From an uncultured Maribacter sp. (GTDB lineage Bacteria; Bacteroidota; Bacteroidia; Flavobacteriales; Flavobacteriaceae), in NCBI GenBank assembly GCA_947498505.1, contig CANMKG010000003.1:434001-498000 (forward strand): a DNA stretch of 64,000 nucleotides. Direction: 5' to 3'. Below are positions 34,484 to 42,551 of the stretch, piece by piece. The translations under genes were made by a program, and so were the position numbers. The notes under the pieces are model-generated. The model was not told the origin of the DNA. It did no database searches and saw nothing but the letters and a program-made list of their open reading frames with translations. Position 1 is the stretch's first letter. Each line of letters opens with the position of its first letter.

Positions 34484-35059
34484 TTACTTGTAAATTTCTT
34501 TACGAATACGACTAAGACTCTCGCGCTCAATTCCTAGATAGGAAGCAAGGTGATACATTGGAATACGTTGAGCGAACTTAGGATAATCTTTTAGCATTTG
34601 TAAGTACCTTTCTTTTGCAGATAAAAACAAAAAGGATTCAAATCTGTTGGTGGCGGTAGCATACACACTTTCGGCAATAATTCTCCCGAACCGTTCCCAA
34701 TTTTTAGAGGCATCGTATGCTTTTTGAAGTGATTGCGAATTAAACGTATACAACTCACAATCTTCAAGAGCTTGAATGTAATATCTGCTGGTAGTACCTC
34801 TTAAAAAATCTAGATAAGAAACCGCATAATCATTTTCTAAAAAAAAGTGATTATTGATTTCTTTTTTATCGGATAAGTAATAAAATCTTAGTGCTCCTTT
34901 TTCAACAAAGGCTATCTCATTAACTCGTTGTCCCTCTTGTAAAAGAAAATCACCTTTTTTAATTATTTTTTTGGTAATATGAGAAACAAACATGGTGCAC
35001 TCGTCCTCTGAAAAATCGGTTATTTTTCTGATTTGTATTTTAAAATTATCTAGATTCAT
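34484..35059 (-). CDS. Crp/Fnr family transcriptional regulator (copy 2)
   Basis: A 191-residue regulator. The barrel part carries LLQEGQRVNEIAFVEKGALR and the HTH is YHLASYLGIERESLSRIRKE. It lies upstream of the lipoprotein/DUF2214 unit and downstream of the reductase gene, all on the minus strand. The 90-bp gap to the lipoprotein gene holds a candidate binding site that this protein or a paralog could use. Confidence 0.9.
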   Translation of the reverse strand: MNLDNFKIQIRKITDFSEDECTMFVSHITKKIIKKGDFLLQEGQRVNEIAFVEKGALRFYYLSDKKEINNHFFLENDYAVSYLDFLRGTTSRYYIQALEDCELYTFNSQSLQKAYDASKNWERFGRIIAESVYATATNRFESFLFLSAKERYLQMLKDYPKFAQRIPMYHLASYLGIERESLSRIRKEIYK

Positions 35060-35115
35060 GTATTAAAGGAGGACTTTGTATTTGGGTACTAATAATGAGA
35101 TATTAATTGTAATAT

Positions 35116-35123
35116 CAAATATA
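35116..35123 (-). promoter_or_regulatory. -7 element of Crp/Fnr copy 2
   Basis: TATATTTG on the minus strand matches TAnnTTTG exactly, 57 bp upstream of the start codon. The -33 element is not clear. Confidence 0.4.
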
Positions 35124-35152
35124 CATGTTTTAGCAATAAAGCGATGTTTACA

Positions 35153-36115
35153 CTAATTAACGGTTATAATTACGTTGCCTTTTTTATGCCCTTTGCCAAC
35201 ATATTCGTGAGCATCAACAATTTGTTCAATAGGATAAGTTTTATCAATAACACTCCTTATTTTTTCTGATTCACATAATTGTCTTAACTGGGCAAGATAT
35301 TTTGGGTGCAGCCAGAGTAAACCATCATCTACGGATATATAATTACCATTTGTTGCAAGTGATTTTTTTAATTTCCTTTTTAAATCTGAAGTTTTGTTTT
35401 TTCCAACAGCATCAAAAATATAGTCGTATTCTTCTAGTTCATTGGAAGCGTTTTCTTTGGTGTAATCAATTACTTTATCAGCACCTAATGACTTTACCAA
35501 TTCTAAATTAGAAGGGCCACATACAGCGGTAATTTCTGAACCATAAGATTTAGCTATTTGAATAGCAATAGTTCCTATTGCGCCAGAGGCACCATAAATG
35601 AGTATTTTTTTTGTATTTGTGAGCGTCATTTTTTGCATAAAGTGCAAAGCCAGAACACCTCCGTAAGTAATAGAAACGGTTTCAGCATGGGACATGTTGT
35701 CAGGTTTAAGAGCCACTTTTCCTTTGAGCACATTATTTTGAGATAAACATATGTATTCTGCATACGTGCTAAAACTTTCTCCAGTAAATCCAAATACATT
35801 TTCACCTTTTTTAAACTGATCGAATCCTGCACCAATAGATTCAATAGTTCCAGAGAAAACAAGTCCAAGAACAGGATTTCGTGGTTTAGAAAAACCTAAA
35901 AACAATCGCATTACGAACTTTAAAAGTTGTTTTTTAGGAAATTTAGGATTCCCAGGCACTTTTAGTTTTCTAATAAATATGTCGCTTGCAGTTACTGCAG
36001 TGTTTTCTATTTTAATCAGTACTTCATTTTCTTTGGGAATAGGTTTTTTTATTTCTGCGAGTTTAAGAACATCGGGAGCCCCGTATTTAGTACATATAAC
36101 AGCTTTCATTTTCAT
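35153..36115 (-). CDS. Zinc-independent MDR / quinone-oxidoreductase-like protein
   Basis: A 320-residue medium-chain dehydrogenase/reductase. An N-terminal GroES-like domain (MKAVICTKYGAPDVLKLAEI, VLGLVFSGTIESIGAGFDQF) is followed by a Rossmann domain (ILIYGASGAIGTIAIQIAKS). The structural and catalytic zinc cysteines of alcohol dehydrogenases are absent, so it belongs with NADPH:quinone or enone reductases. The next upstream gene ends 2 nt before it starts, so the two are cotranscribed. An electrophile-detoxifying role is inferred. Confidence 0.85.
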   Translation of the reverse strand: MKMKAVICTKYGAPDVLKLAEIKKPIPKENEVLIKIENTAVTASDIFIRKLKVPGNPKFPKKQLLKFVMRLFLGFSKPRNPVLGLVFSGTIESIGAGFDQFKKGENVFGFTGESFSTYAEYICLSQNNVLKGKVALKPDNMSHAETVSITYGGVLALHFMQKMTLTNTKKILIYGASGAIGTIAIQIAKSYGSEITAVCGPSNLELVKSLGADKVIDYTKENASNELEEYDYIFDAVGKNKTSDLKRKLKKSLATNGNYISVDDGLLWLHPKYLAQLRQLCESEKIRSVIDKTYPIEQIVDAHEYVGKGHKKGNVIITVN

Positions 36116-36117
36116 GG

Positions 36118-36492
36118 TTAAAGCGATTTAATTTTATATACAGCAAAAACAATTATAAGAAGTGCTGTAGCAATAAAGTCTATTCTCATAACTTTTTCTA
36201 GGTTTTGATTAATACCTTCCAAAGAAAAATATAGCACAATGAACGAGATCATACTTACCAGACCTACAGTTACCGAAAGGGAGTAATGTTTTTTTAGTAT
36301 TGCAGCGTACAGCATTAAGCCACCTACAATTCCAAACAAAACAGCACGATGTCTTAACAGTAGTTCAAAATTGGGATTTGGAATTTCGATTCCGTACGAT
36401 TTTGAGAGTTTTTCAGAGGAGAAAACAAGTATCGCTGGTAATACATTAATTGCTCCAGTAATGAAAAGTAGTATTCTAAAAAGAAGTTCCAT
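36118..36492 (-). CDS. Four-helix hypothetical membrane protein
   Basis: A 124-residue protein with four membrane segments, one starting LLFRILLFITGAINVLPAIL. The loop LLRHRAVLFGIVGGLMLYAA holds a conserved-looking HRA and resembles small 'phosphopantetheine adenylyltransferase'-misannotated membrane proteins of Proteobacteria. Function unknown. It precedes the reductase gene by 2 nt and is divergent from the methyltransferase. Confidence 0.65.
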   Translation of the reverse strand: MELLFRILLFITGAINVLPAILVFSSEKLSKSYGIEIPNPNFELLLRHRAVLFGIVGGLMLYAAILKKHYSLSVTVGLVSMISFIVLYFSLEGINQNLEKVMRIDFIATALLIIVFAVYKIKSL

Positions 36493-36515
36493 TGTAATAA
36501 AATAGTTTGAGGTAT

Positions 36516-36535
36516 ATATTTGTTTTCACAAATAT
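36516..36535. promoter_or_regulatory. Perfect 8+8 inverted repeat in a divergent promoter region
   Basis: ATATTTGT (36516-36523) and ACAAATAT (36528-36535) are separated by TTTC. It lies 24 bp upstream of the membrane protein start, in the 135-bp spacer between the divergent membrane protein and methyltransferase genes. An operator is possible, and the regulator is unknown. Confidence 0.3.
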
Positions 36536-36627
36536 CGTTGTGAGATATAAAGGTAATTAAATTGCAAGAATTGTACTACGTTAAAGAGCTGTTGATTAGT
36601 TAAATATAATTTTTAGGTTTGTTTGAT

Positions 36628-37305
36628 ATGAATTTGGAAGAAAAAACCTCAAAAAAAATAAAAAAGCCATGGCCTACAAAAGCAGCTATGAAGCAGATTT
36701 ATGAAGAAAAACTTTGGGGAGGTGGTGGTGATTTCGATTTTTATTCTGGTGACGGTTCACATAAAGCAGAGATAATTGAGCCATACATAGGTGCAGTATC
36801 GTCATTCTTGAGGTCTTTTGAGAACCCTTTAGTTGTATGTGATTTAGGGTGTGGAGATTTTAATGTTGGTAAAGAGTTTGTAAAGCATTCCAAAAAATAT
36901 ATTGGAGTAGATATTGTACCTGACTTAATAAAATATAACGTTGAAAAGTTTAAAGCTCCAAATTTAGAATTTAGGTGTTTGGATATTGCTGTGGATGATT
37001 TACCAACTGGAGATTGTGTTATTTTAAGACAAGTATTACAGCATTTGTCAAATGCAGAAGTAGAAAACATCATTGGTAAATTGGCTAATTTTAAATACGC
37101 AATAGTAACTGAGCATATACCGGAGGGAGATTTTACACCTAACAAAGATATTATTTCTGGACAGGGGATTAGACTCAAAAAGCAAAGTGGAGTAAACCTT
37201 TTAGCTCCTCCATTTAATTTTAAAATAAAAGCCGAAAAGCAACTAGTAAAATTTAGTTTGAATGCTGGTAAAGGTGTTATTACAACAACGCTTTATACGA
37301 TTTAA
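36628..37305 (+). CDS. Class I SAM-dependent methyltransferase
   Basis: About 225 residues. The ATG at 36628 is chosen over a TTG nine bases upstream. SAM-binding motifs are VVCDLGCGDFNVGKEFV (motif I), YIGVDIVPDLI (motif II acidic residue) and DCVILRQVLQHLSNAEV (motif IV/post). The N-terminal segment has KLWGGGGDFDFYSGDGSH. The family is common and the substrate cannot be assigned. It is transcribed alone and ends in its own terminator. Confidence 0.85.
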   Translation: MNLEEKTSKKIKKPWPTKAAMKQIYEEKLWGGGGDFDFYSGDGSHKAEIIEPYIGAVSSFLRSFENPLVVCDLGCGDFNVGKEFVKHSKKYIGVDIVPDLIKYNVEKFKAPNLEFRCLDIAVDDLPTGDCVILRQVLQHLSNAEVENIIGKLANFKYAIVTEHIPEGDFTPNKDIISGQGIRLKKQSGVNLLAPPFNFKIKAEKQLVKFSLNAGKGVITTTLYTI

Positions 37306-37335
37306 ATTAGGTCGTAATGGTTTAAACAATCAAAC

Positions 37336-37363
37336 AACGGTTTGAAGTTAATCTCAAACCGTT
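37336..37363 (+). terminator. Terminator of the methyltransferase gene
   Basis: AACGGTTTGA (37336-37345) and TCAAACCGTT (37354-37363) form a perfect 10-bp stem with an 8-nt loop, followed by ATTATTTTAATT. It lies 30 bp past the methyltransferase stop. Confidence 0.8.
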
Positions 37364-37384
37364 ATTATTTTAATTGTCCTTTAC

Positions 37385-37753
37385 TTACTCTACGTGAGTG
37401 AATATTTTGTTTACAATTTTCCAATTATCACCAATCTTACTTAAGGATAGATAATCATAGTAATTATAACCTAGCATTGGTACATGTAATTTCACCATGG
37501 CAATTTTACCCATAATATCAATTCCAATAGTTTCCATTTTAAAGGTTTCATTTAAATCTTTTGGGCTCTGTCTACTTTTCACTCCATTTAAATATTCATT
37601 TATGTTTTTTAGGTAGTCAGTATTTTTGATATCTCCGTAGATATGTGCTTTTTCATCAAAACAGATTTCAAGTTTTTTTATATCCCCTTCAAAAATTCCC
37701 TCGAAATAATTTGTAATTAGGGTGTTGATTTCTTTTACGTTTTTTGTGTACAT
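37385..37753 (-). CDS. NTF2/SnoaL-like small protein
   Basis: About 122 residues from the ATG at 37753; earlier TTG and ATG codons would run into the SDR gene. The fold pattern is that of NTF2-like 'lumazine-binding/SnoaL' proteins: an N-terminal helix (INTLITNYFEGIFEGDIKKL), then beta strands ending WKIVNKIFTHVE. Such proteins act as small-molecule isomerases or as binding partners. It is the last gene of the tautomerase-SDR-NTF2 unit. Confidence 0.75.
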   Translation of the reverse strand: MYTKNVKEINTLITNYFEGIFEGDIKKLEICFDEKAHIYGDIKNTDYLKNINEYLNGVKSRQSPKDLNETFKMETIGIDIMGKIAMVKLHVPMLGYNYYDYLSLSKIGDNWKIVNKIFTHVE

Positions 37754-37763
37754 ATTTTTTGTT

Positions 37764-38507
37764 TTAAATAGCATGACCAATGGTGTGCCCTCCAGCTACG
37801 TTAATAGTTTCTCCAGTGATAAAATTTGATGATGCCAAGTAGTAAGCGGCTTCTGCAATATCATTTGTTTCTCCAATTCTATTAAGTAAGTGTAGACCAG
37901 CTAAGCTATCAGCATTTTCAATACCAATTTTTTCTTGTAACGGACTTCGTATTATTCCTGGAGCAATAGTGTTAACTTTTATGTTGTTTTTACCGTATTC
38001 GGCAGCTAATTGTCGGGTTAAACTATGTATTGCGCCTTTACTCGTGAGCGGAGCGGTTGCTGGAAAGCCATCAATGGCGTGATCTACTAATACCGTACCT
38101 ATGTTTATTATGGAGCCCTTTTGTTGCTTTAGCATATGTGGAATAACCGCTTGAGTAGTAAAGTAAGTTCCCTTTAGGTTCACATTCCAATAGCGATCTA
38201 AATCCTCTTCTTCAACTTCTAGAAAAGGCTTAGGCGAAAATACACCTGCATTATTAATTAAAACATCAGCAGTTTTGTATTTTTCTAATGCTAAGTTAAT
38301 GAGTTGTTGTCCAGTTTCTTTTTTACTGATATCGCCAGCAAAGTAAACGGCGTTTGGTGGAGCTCCTAGCTCATCATACGCTTTTTTTAAATTTTCTTCA
38401 TTTGAAGAATTCATTACAACGCTGCTTTTTCTTGCAATAAAATATTTTGCAATTTCTTTTCCAATTCCAGTAGACGTACCTGTAATAATTACGGTTTTGT
38501 TTTCCAT
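37764..38507 (-). CDS. SDR family protein lacking the catalytic tyrosine
   Basis: A 247-residue short-chain dehydrogenase. The cofactor loop is TGTSTGIGKEIAKYF, followed by INNAG and NIGTVLVDHAIDG. Where classical SDRs have Tyr-x-x-x-Lys, the sequence reads APLTSKGAIHSLTRQ: the Lys stays but the Tyr position is Pro. VNTIAPGIIRSPL and the C-terminal GETINVAGGHTIG are normal. A subgroup of SDRs with this altered motif exists as far as I recall, so catalysis may use another residue or be lost. It lies between a tautomerase gene and an NTF2-like gene. Confidence 0.85.
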   Translation of the reverse strand: MENKTVIITGTSTGIGKEIAKYFIARKSSVVMNSSNEENLKKAYDELGAPPNAVYFAGDISKKETGQQLINLALEKYKTADVLINNAGVFSPKPFLEVEEEDLDRYWNVNLKGTYFTTQAVIPHMLKQQKGSIINIGTVLVDHAIDGFPATAPLTSKGAIHSLTRQLAAEYGKNNIKVNTIAPGIIRSPLQEKIGIENADSLAGLHLLNRIGETNDIAEAAYYLASSNFITGETINVAGGHTIGHAI

Positions 38508-38512
38508 TTTTT

Positions 38513-38707
38513 TTATTTTTTAGTTCCTAAATACTGTTTTCCATCTACACCCCAATTAGATATAGGAACCTCGTCTATAACTACATGAGTTGTTTTCGGA
38601 TTTTTGTCTAGAACGTCTACCACAAGTTGTGTAGCTCCTTCTATTAACTTACGTTTTTGTTGTTGCGTTACCTGTTCATCGGTAATCCTGATGTTGATGT
38701 ATGGCAT
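38513..38707 (-). CDS. 4-oxalocrotonate tautomerase-like protein
   Basis: A 64-residue protein of the usual 4-OT length. Pro follows the initiator Met (MPYINIRITDEQVTQQQKRK) and would be the catalytic N-terminal base once Met is removed. TTHVVIDEVPISNWGVDGKQ matches the family C-terminal half. It starts 5 nt before the SDR gene and leads this small operon. Substrates are probably small keto acids or enols. Confidence 0.88.
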   Translation of the reverse strand: MPYINIRITDEQVTQQQKRKLIEGATQLVVDVLDKNPKTTHVVIDEVPISNWGVDGKQYLGTKK

Positions 38708-38734
38708 GTTTTTTTTATTAAATTAATTGCCTTA

Positions 38735-38802
38735 CAAAGGTGTTGAGAACTGATTATTTTGGAAAGGAGGTACATCACTTCTTTGGAGTGATGTAAATCA
38801 CA
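38735..38802 (-). promoter_or_regulatory. Tautomerase-operon promoter with Crp/Fnr-like palindrome
   Basis: CACCTTTG on the minus strand (38735-38742) is one base off the -7 element. The plus-strand 16-mer AGTGATGTAAATCACA (38787-38802) fits the CRP/FNR pattern GTGA-N6-TCAC and is centred about 64 bp upstream of the inferred start point. ACATCACT (38772-38779) also pairs with AGTGATGT (38787-38794), a perfect 8-bp inverted repeat. Confidence 0.55.
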
Positions 38803-38828
38803 TTACATGATGAATGGAAGAAATAAAA

Positions 38829-39389
38829 TTATGAGTTTAAGCGGCTTAGCGTTTCTCTAGAGACTCCTAGATAAGCAGCAATCATTTTTTTAGGTACACG
38901 TTGAAAAAGCTTTGGATATTCATTAAGCAATAACTCATATCGTTCTTTTGAAGAATTTTTTAGAAGGGATAAAATTCTATTTTGAAGTGCAATACGACCT
39001 ATTTTGCTTTTTTTCGCCCAAAAACGCTCCATTTTACGCATTTTGGCGGTAAGTTTTTCTCTGTTTTCAAAAGTAATATATAGTAATTCACAGTCTTCAA
39101 TACAGTCTATAGCCGTTTTAGAATGGGTTTGTTTTACGAAAGATTCGTAATCCGTAATCCACCAGTTTTCCATTCCAAATTGCAGTATGTGTTCTTTTCC
39201 TGTATTGTCAACAAAATAACTTTTTAAGCAACCTTTAATTATCCAATACTCTTTATTGACAATTTCTCCTTCTTGAACAATATATTGGTGTTTTCTTTTT
39301 TTTACATGCTCAAAATGACTCAAAACAAAATCAAATTCCTCATCAGTTAGACTAATGATTTCTTCAATATGTTTTTTAAGTGGATGCAT
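38829..39389 (-). CDS. Crp/Fnr family transcriptional regulator (copy 3)
   Basis: About 186 residues from the ATG at 39389. The longer reading from 39419 is rejected because its codons contain the TATCTTTG promoter element. The barrel part carries IVQEGEIVNKEYWIIKGCLK and the HTH is KKMIAAYLGVSRETLSRLNS at the very C-terminus. It lies upstream of the tautomerase/SDR/NTF2 unit in the same direction, with a CRP/FNR-type palindrome in the gap. Confidence 0.9.
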   Translation of the reverse strand: MHPLKKHIEEIISLTDEEFDFVLSHFEHVKKRKHQYIVQEGEIVNKEYWIIKGCLKSYFVDNTGKEHILQFGMENWWITDYESFVKQTHSKTAIDCIEDCELLYITFENREKLTAKMRKMERFWAKKSKIGRIALQNRILSLLKNSSKERYELLLNEYPKLFQRVPKKMIAAYLGVSRETLSRLNS

Positions 39390-39407
39390 TGTTTTAGTAT
39401 GTACTAT

Positions 39408-39415
39408 CAAAGATA
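39408..39415 (-). promoter_or_regulatory. -7 element of Crp/Fnr copy 3
   Basis: TATCTTTG on the minus strand matches TAnnTTTG exactly and lies 19 bp upstream of the chosen start, which it helps to fix. Confidence 0.5.
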
Positions 39416-39440
39416 ACATCTTTTTATATGATGCTTACAT

Positions 39441-39908
39441 CTAGTCAATAGTCATCCTCATTTCTATAAGGTGCTTTTGAAAACCTGTTTTTTCATAAGC
39501 TTTTATAGCTGGAATATTGGTTTCGTATACGTGCAAACGTAGTTCTTTAATACTTTTTTCTTTAGACCATAGTTTAATGGCTTCCATAACTTTTTTATTT
39601 ACGCCTTTACCTCTATATTCAGGTTTTACGTACATAAAGCCTAGAAATCCAAAATAGGTATGCTTAAAATAGGGTTTGGCTTTTTTAATAGTAATGTACG
39701 CAGAGCCTATAGGTTCATCTCCGGCAACAGCCACTAGCACTTCGGTATCCTCTGAAAGAATCATAGCTTTTATATCGTAGTACGAAATGTGTTCTTCTTG
39801 TTTTAAGGTTTCATCAAGGGGTCTTTCTGCGCGAATAATGCCTTGTTCAAATTCAAGAAGTATAGGCAAGTCATCTAAAATAGCGGCTCTAATTTGTATT
39901 AATTCCAT
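39441..39908 (-). CDS. GNAT family N-acetyltransferase
   Basis: A 155-residue GNAT protein. It begins IRAAILDDLPILLEFEQGI, has the acetyl-CoA loop in VKPEYRGKGVNKKVMEAI and ends with ELRLHVYETNIPAIKAYEKTGF. The acceptor is unknown. It lies on its own between the DNA alkylation repair gene and Crp/Fnr copy 3. Confidence 0.88.
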   Translation of the reverse strand: MELIQIRAAILDDLPILLEFEQGIIRAERPLDETLKQEEHISYYDIKAMILSEDTEVLVAVAGDEPIGSAYITIKKAKPYFKHTYFGFLGFMYVKPEYRGKGVNKKVMEAIKLWSKEKSIKELRLHVYETNIPAIKAYEKTGFQKHLIEMRMTID

Positions 39909-40021
39909 TGGCGATATCTAAAAAGAAATTCTATAATTAAAACTACATTATTTTGGGAGAATATATACTATAAAATCAGCTGGTTAAAGAAAATTTAAGA
40001 GCGAATTTTGGTTGACTAAAA

Positions 40022-41128
40022 TTAAGATAGTAACTCAAAATCTAGTTTATTAAGCTCATGACCATTAATTATTATGGAAACTTGGTGTTTTCCAATATGA
40101 AATTTTCTTGTAGTTATTATTTTAAATGATTGTTTACGGGTTATTAATGTTGTGGAGTTTTGAGTATATTCTTTCTCACTTATTTTAAAAACCTTTTTAG
40201 ATAAAGTACCGTTGGCTTTTTGATAATACAATCCGTATTCCAACCGTATTTTTGATGAAACCTTACCTGTGTTTTTAAGTTGAAACGAAAATTCAAGGTA
40301 GTTACCAATGGTAACTTTTGGAGTAAGAATTTTAAAGTCCGTAATTTGAATATTGTTGATACTTCCAAATCCAAAAAGTGTCATTATTTCAGGGTTACCT
40401 TGTTTTAATAGCGTTCTGGAAGCATGCTTTGTAAGCCAATGACTTTCTTTTGTTTGGCCCTTCCAATTTTTTACAAGTGATATCACTGTAGTAGGATTAT
40501 CTTTTGAAATATCATTTAGGTTGTTGGCAACACTTCGTCTGACCGTTTCGGAAACGTCGTCCTTTAAATTTTCAAGAATAGGAATTATAGAACTAGGATC
40601 TTTTTTTAATGAAGGTAGAGCCATTGCCCAAGGTAATCTTGGTCTACAGCCTTCGCTTGCCAATCTGCGTACAGCTTCATGTTCATGATTGGACCATTCT
40701 AGCATTTGAGGTATCATTTTATCTGGATAGGAAATTATGAAAGGTCTAACGCCGAATTCGCAACTGGTAAATTGCGTTATTTTTTCAAATGCGACAATGG
40801 ATGCGTCATAATGTTCTATGCCAAAAACCTCAATAAAATCAGGAAAAAACATGTATTCAATATTTGTTTCTTTAATTCCGTTTTTTGATAATTCCTCAAT
40901 GACTTTGACTATAATATTAGCGTTTTTTATAAAATCATTGGTTAGGTGTTTTTGCAGAGTAATAGTAGTGTGACGCATACGCTGCTTTAGTTCCTTGTCG
41001 TTCCACTCAGTGTCAAAAATTTTAGAAATAAACGAATTAGTTTTAAAATTAGGGAACACCGTTTTAACATGGGTTGTAAAACTGTTGAAAAAGTCTTGAT
41101 TGTACACGTTTTTGAATAATTCCGCCAT
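40022..41128 (-). CDS. DNA alkylation repair protein (AlkC/AlkD-like HEAT repeats)
   Basis: A 368-residue protein. The first about 230 residues are helical HEAT-like repeats, with KELKQRMRHTTITLQ and HEAVRRLASEGCRPRLPWAM followed by VSETVRRSVANNLNDISKDN, as in AlkC/AlkD alkylpurine glycosylases. A C-terminal beta-rich domain (about 255-368, ISFQ/KLDFELLS-like) resembles the Ig-like tail found on some AlkC proteins. It should remove alkylated purines from DNA. Its start is 1 nt from the stop of the GyrI-like gene, so both are one transcript. Confidence 0.88.
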   Translation of the reverse strand: MAELFKNVYNQDFFNSFTTHVKTVFPNFKTNSFISKIFDTEWNDKELKQRMRHTTITLQKHLTNDFIKNANIIVKVIEELSKNGIKETNIEYMFFPDFIEVFGIEHYDASIVAFEKITQFTSCEFGVRPFIISYPDKMIPQMLEWSNHEHEAVRRLASEGCRPRLPWAMALPSLKKDPSSIIPILENLKDDVSETVRRSVANNLNDISKDNPTTVISLVKNWKGQTKESHWLTKHASRTLLKQGNPEIMTLFGFGSINNIQITDFKILTPKVTIGNYLEFSFQLKNTGKVSSKIRLEYGLYYQKANGTLSKKVFKISEKEYTQNSTTLITRKQSFKIITTRKFHIGKHQVSIIINGHELNKLDFELLS

Positions 41129-41129
41129 A

Positions 41130-41753
41130 TTAATCTACTTTAAATCTAAGCACTGTTTTTAATTTTTCGGGGGCTACTTTTCTAAAATCTGAAAGGTAAA
41201 TTTCTCGGTGTTTTTTTGATTTACGTTTTAGACTTAAATCTGATGCAAATATCTCCATTTTTTGAAAGCTTTCCGGTTCGCTATCATAACTGCCCATGTG
41301 CATCATTTGAATGCATTTACCTTCGGTAATTTTTTCAAACCTTATTTCTTTAAGTAACCGATGTGGTTTTTTGGTTTGTGTAAGTGCAATCATTTTAGAA
41401 ACATAAGCAGCATCAACAAAATGGGGCTGACGAATCATTAATTTAAAAACTAAATCGTTCTTATTAATTGTTCCGGTATAATTCTGTTTTGCTATATCAT
41501 TAATATCCCATACGCCTTCTAATGGGTAAACAGTATAGTCGTAGTACCCTTTTAGCGGAATGCCTTTTTTTGGACTCATTTTTATTGCATAAGAAACTGC
41601 ATAAAGTACCTGTATGTATTCAAAAAATGAGTCATTGTTTGGATTACCTTCACCGTTAATAGTTAAAAATTGATATTCGGGAATATCAATTACCTCAGGT
41701 TGATTTTTTGGGAGATAAATTCCTTTTTCTTTTTTTCTCCATTCGTGTTTCAT
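41130..41753 (-). CDS. GyrI-like small-molecule-binding domain protein
   Basis: A 207-residue protein of the GyrI-like/SbmC fold. It has VIDIPEYQFLTINGEGNPNN near the N-terminus, GKCIQMMHMGSYDSEPESFQ in the second half and the tail IYLSDFRKVAPEKLKTVLR. Members bind, and some hydrolyse, cationic or toxic small molecules. It is cotranscribed with the DNA alkylation repair gene, which fits a chemical-damage response. Confidence 0.85.
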   Translation of the reverse strand: MKHEWRKKEKGIYLPKNQPEVIDIPEYQFLTINGEGNPNNDSFFEYIQVLYAVSYAIKMSPKKGIPLKGYYDYTVYPLEGVWDINDIAKQNYTGTINKNDLVFKLMIRQPHFVDAAYVSKMIALTQTKKPHRLLKEIRFEKITEGKCIQMMHMGSYDSEPESFQKMEIFASDLSLKRKSKKHREIYLSDFRKVAPEKLKTVLRFKVD

Positions 41754-41858
41754 CTTAAATCAAGGTTCAATTGAGGAAACAAAAATAGACAGGGGGTATG
41801 ACAGATGTATGTCAGTGGGTAAAAGTATTTGCTTTTAAAAAATGTTTACGTAAGCATG

Positions 41859-42251
41859 TTATTTGACACTCTCTAATGCATTTTTTCCTTGTTCAAGTTG
41901 CGCAATAATTTCTTCTATATCTGAAAGCGCACCACCGTTATAGACTTTTTTGAACCCTTTTTCTTTAAGAATAGATTCGGCTTTTACACTTCGTAATCCA
42001 TGAGAACAATAAGTAATATAGGTTTTAGAAGTATCAAGTTCAACGTAACGTTCTCTAATGGTTCCTAAAGATATATTTACTGAGCCTTTAATATGACCTG
42101 TACTGTATTCTGATTCCGTTCTAACATCTAAAATTACTGCCCCTTTCGCTATTTTTTTGTCGAGACCTTCATCTATAGTTACATGCCTAAAAATTCTGTA
42201 AGAGATATAGATTAGTAATAAAATGCCTATTATTATAAGAAAGTTTTTCAT
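41859..42251 (-). CDS. Membrane-anchored rhodanese-like protein
   Basis: 130 residues. One N-terminal membrane helix (MKNFLIIIGILLLIYISYRI) is followed by a single rhodanese domain with ILDVRTESEYSTGHIKGSVN and the active-site Cys loop TYCSHGLRSVKAE. It probably handles sulfane sulfur at the outer face of the inner membrane or at the cytoplasmic face. It overlaps the DUF3817 gene by 4 nt and is the last gene of a three-gene unit downstream of a TetR gene. Confidence 0.9.
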   Translation of the reverse strand: MKNFLIIIGILLLIYISYRIFRHVTIDEGLDKKIAKGAVILDVRTESEYSTGHIKGSVNISLGTIRERYVELDTSKTYITYCSHGLRSVKAESILKEKGFKKVYNGGALSDIEEIIAQLEQGKNALESVK

Positions 42252-42550
42252 AGTTTGCTTAGAATTTTTCTATCAATATAAAATGTTCCAAAAGGAATAA
42301 GACAGGCTAGTATTACCTTCCAGGTTGTGGTTTTAAATTTCCATTGATATTCAATAGCAACACTTAACGTATTGAATATGAATAACAGGAATAATGCACC
42401 ATGTATTGGTCCTAATAATTTAGTTACGCTAGGATTATTAAAATAATGTTTAAGTGGCATTGCAATAAAAATAAGAACAAGTAATGACACTCCTTCTAGA
42501 AACCCTATTACTCGTAAACGTCCAATTTTTGTTTTAATGAATTTTGTCAT
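42248..42550 (-). CDS. DUF3817 membrane protein
   Basis: About 100 residues from the ATG at 42550, just past the stop of the upstream gene; a longer frame would lie inside that gene. It has three membrane segments and the DUF3817 pattern GRLRVIGFLEGVSLLVLIFI, LGPIHGALFLLFIF and LIPFGTFYIDRK. Function unknown. It is cotranscribed with the rhodanese gene. Confidence 0.85.
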   Translation of the reverse strand: MTKFIKTKIGRLRVIGFLEGVSLLVLIFIAMPLKHYFNNPSVTKLLGPIHGALFLLFIFNTLSVAIEYQWKFKTTTWKVILACLIPFGTFYIDRKILSKL

Positions 42551-42551
42551 A

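Noticed and set aside
36741-37178. 145-codon minus-strand frame inside the methyltransferase gene
   Set aside because: It is opposite conserved SAM-binding motifs and has no upstream signals.
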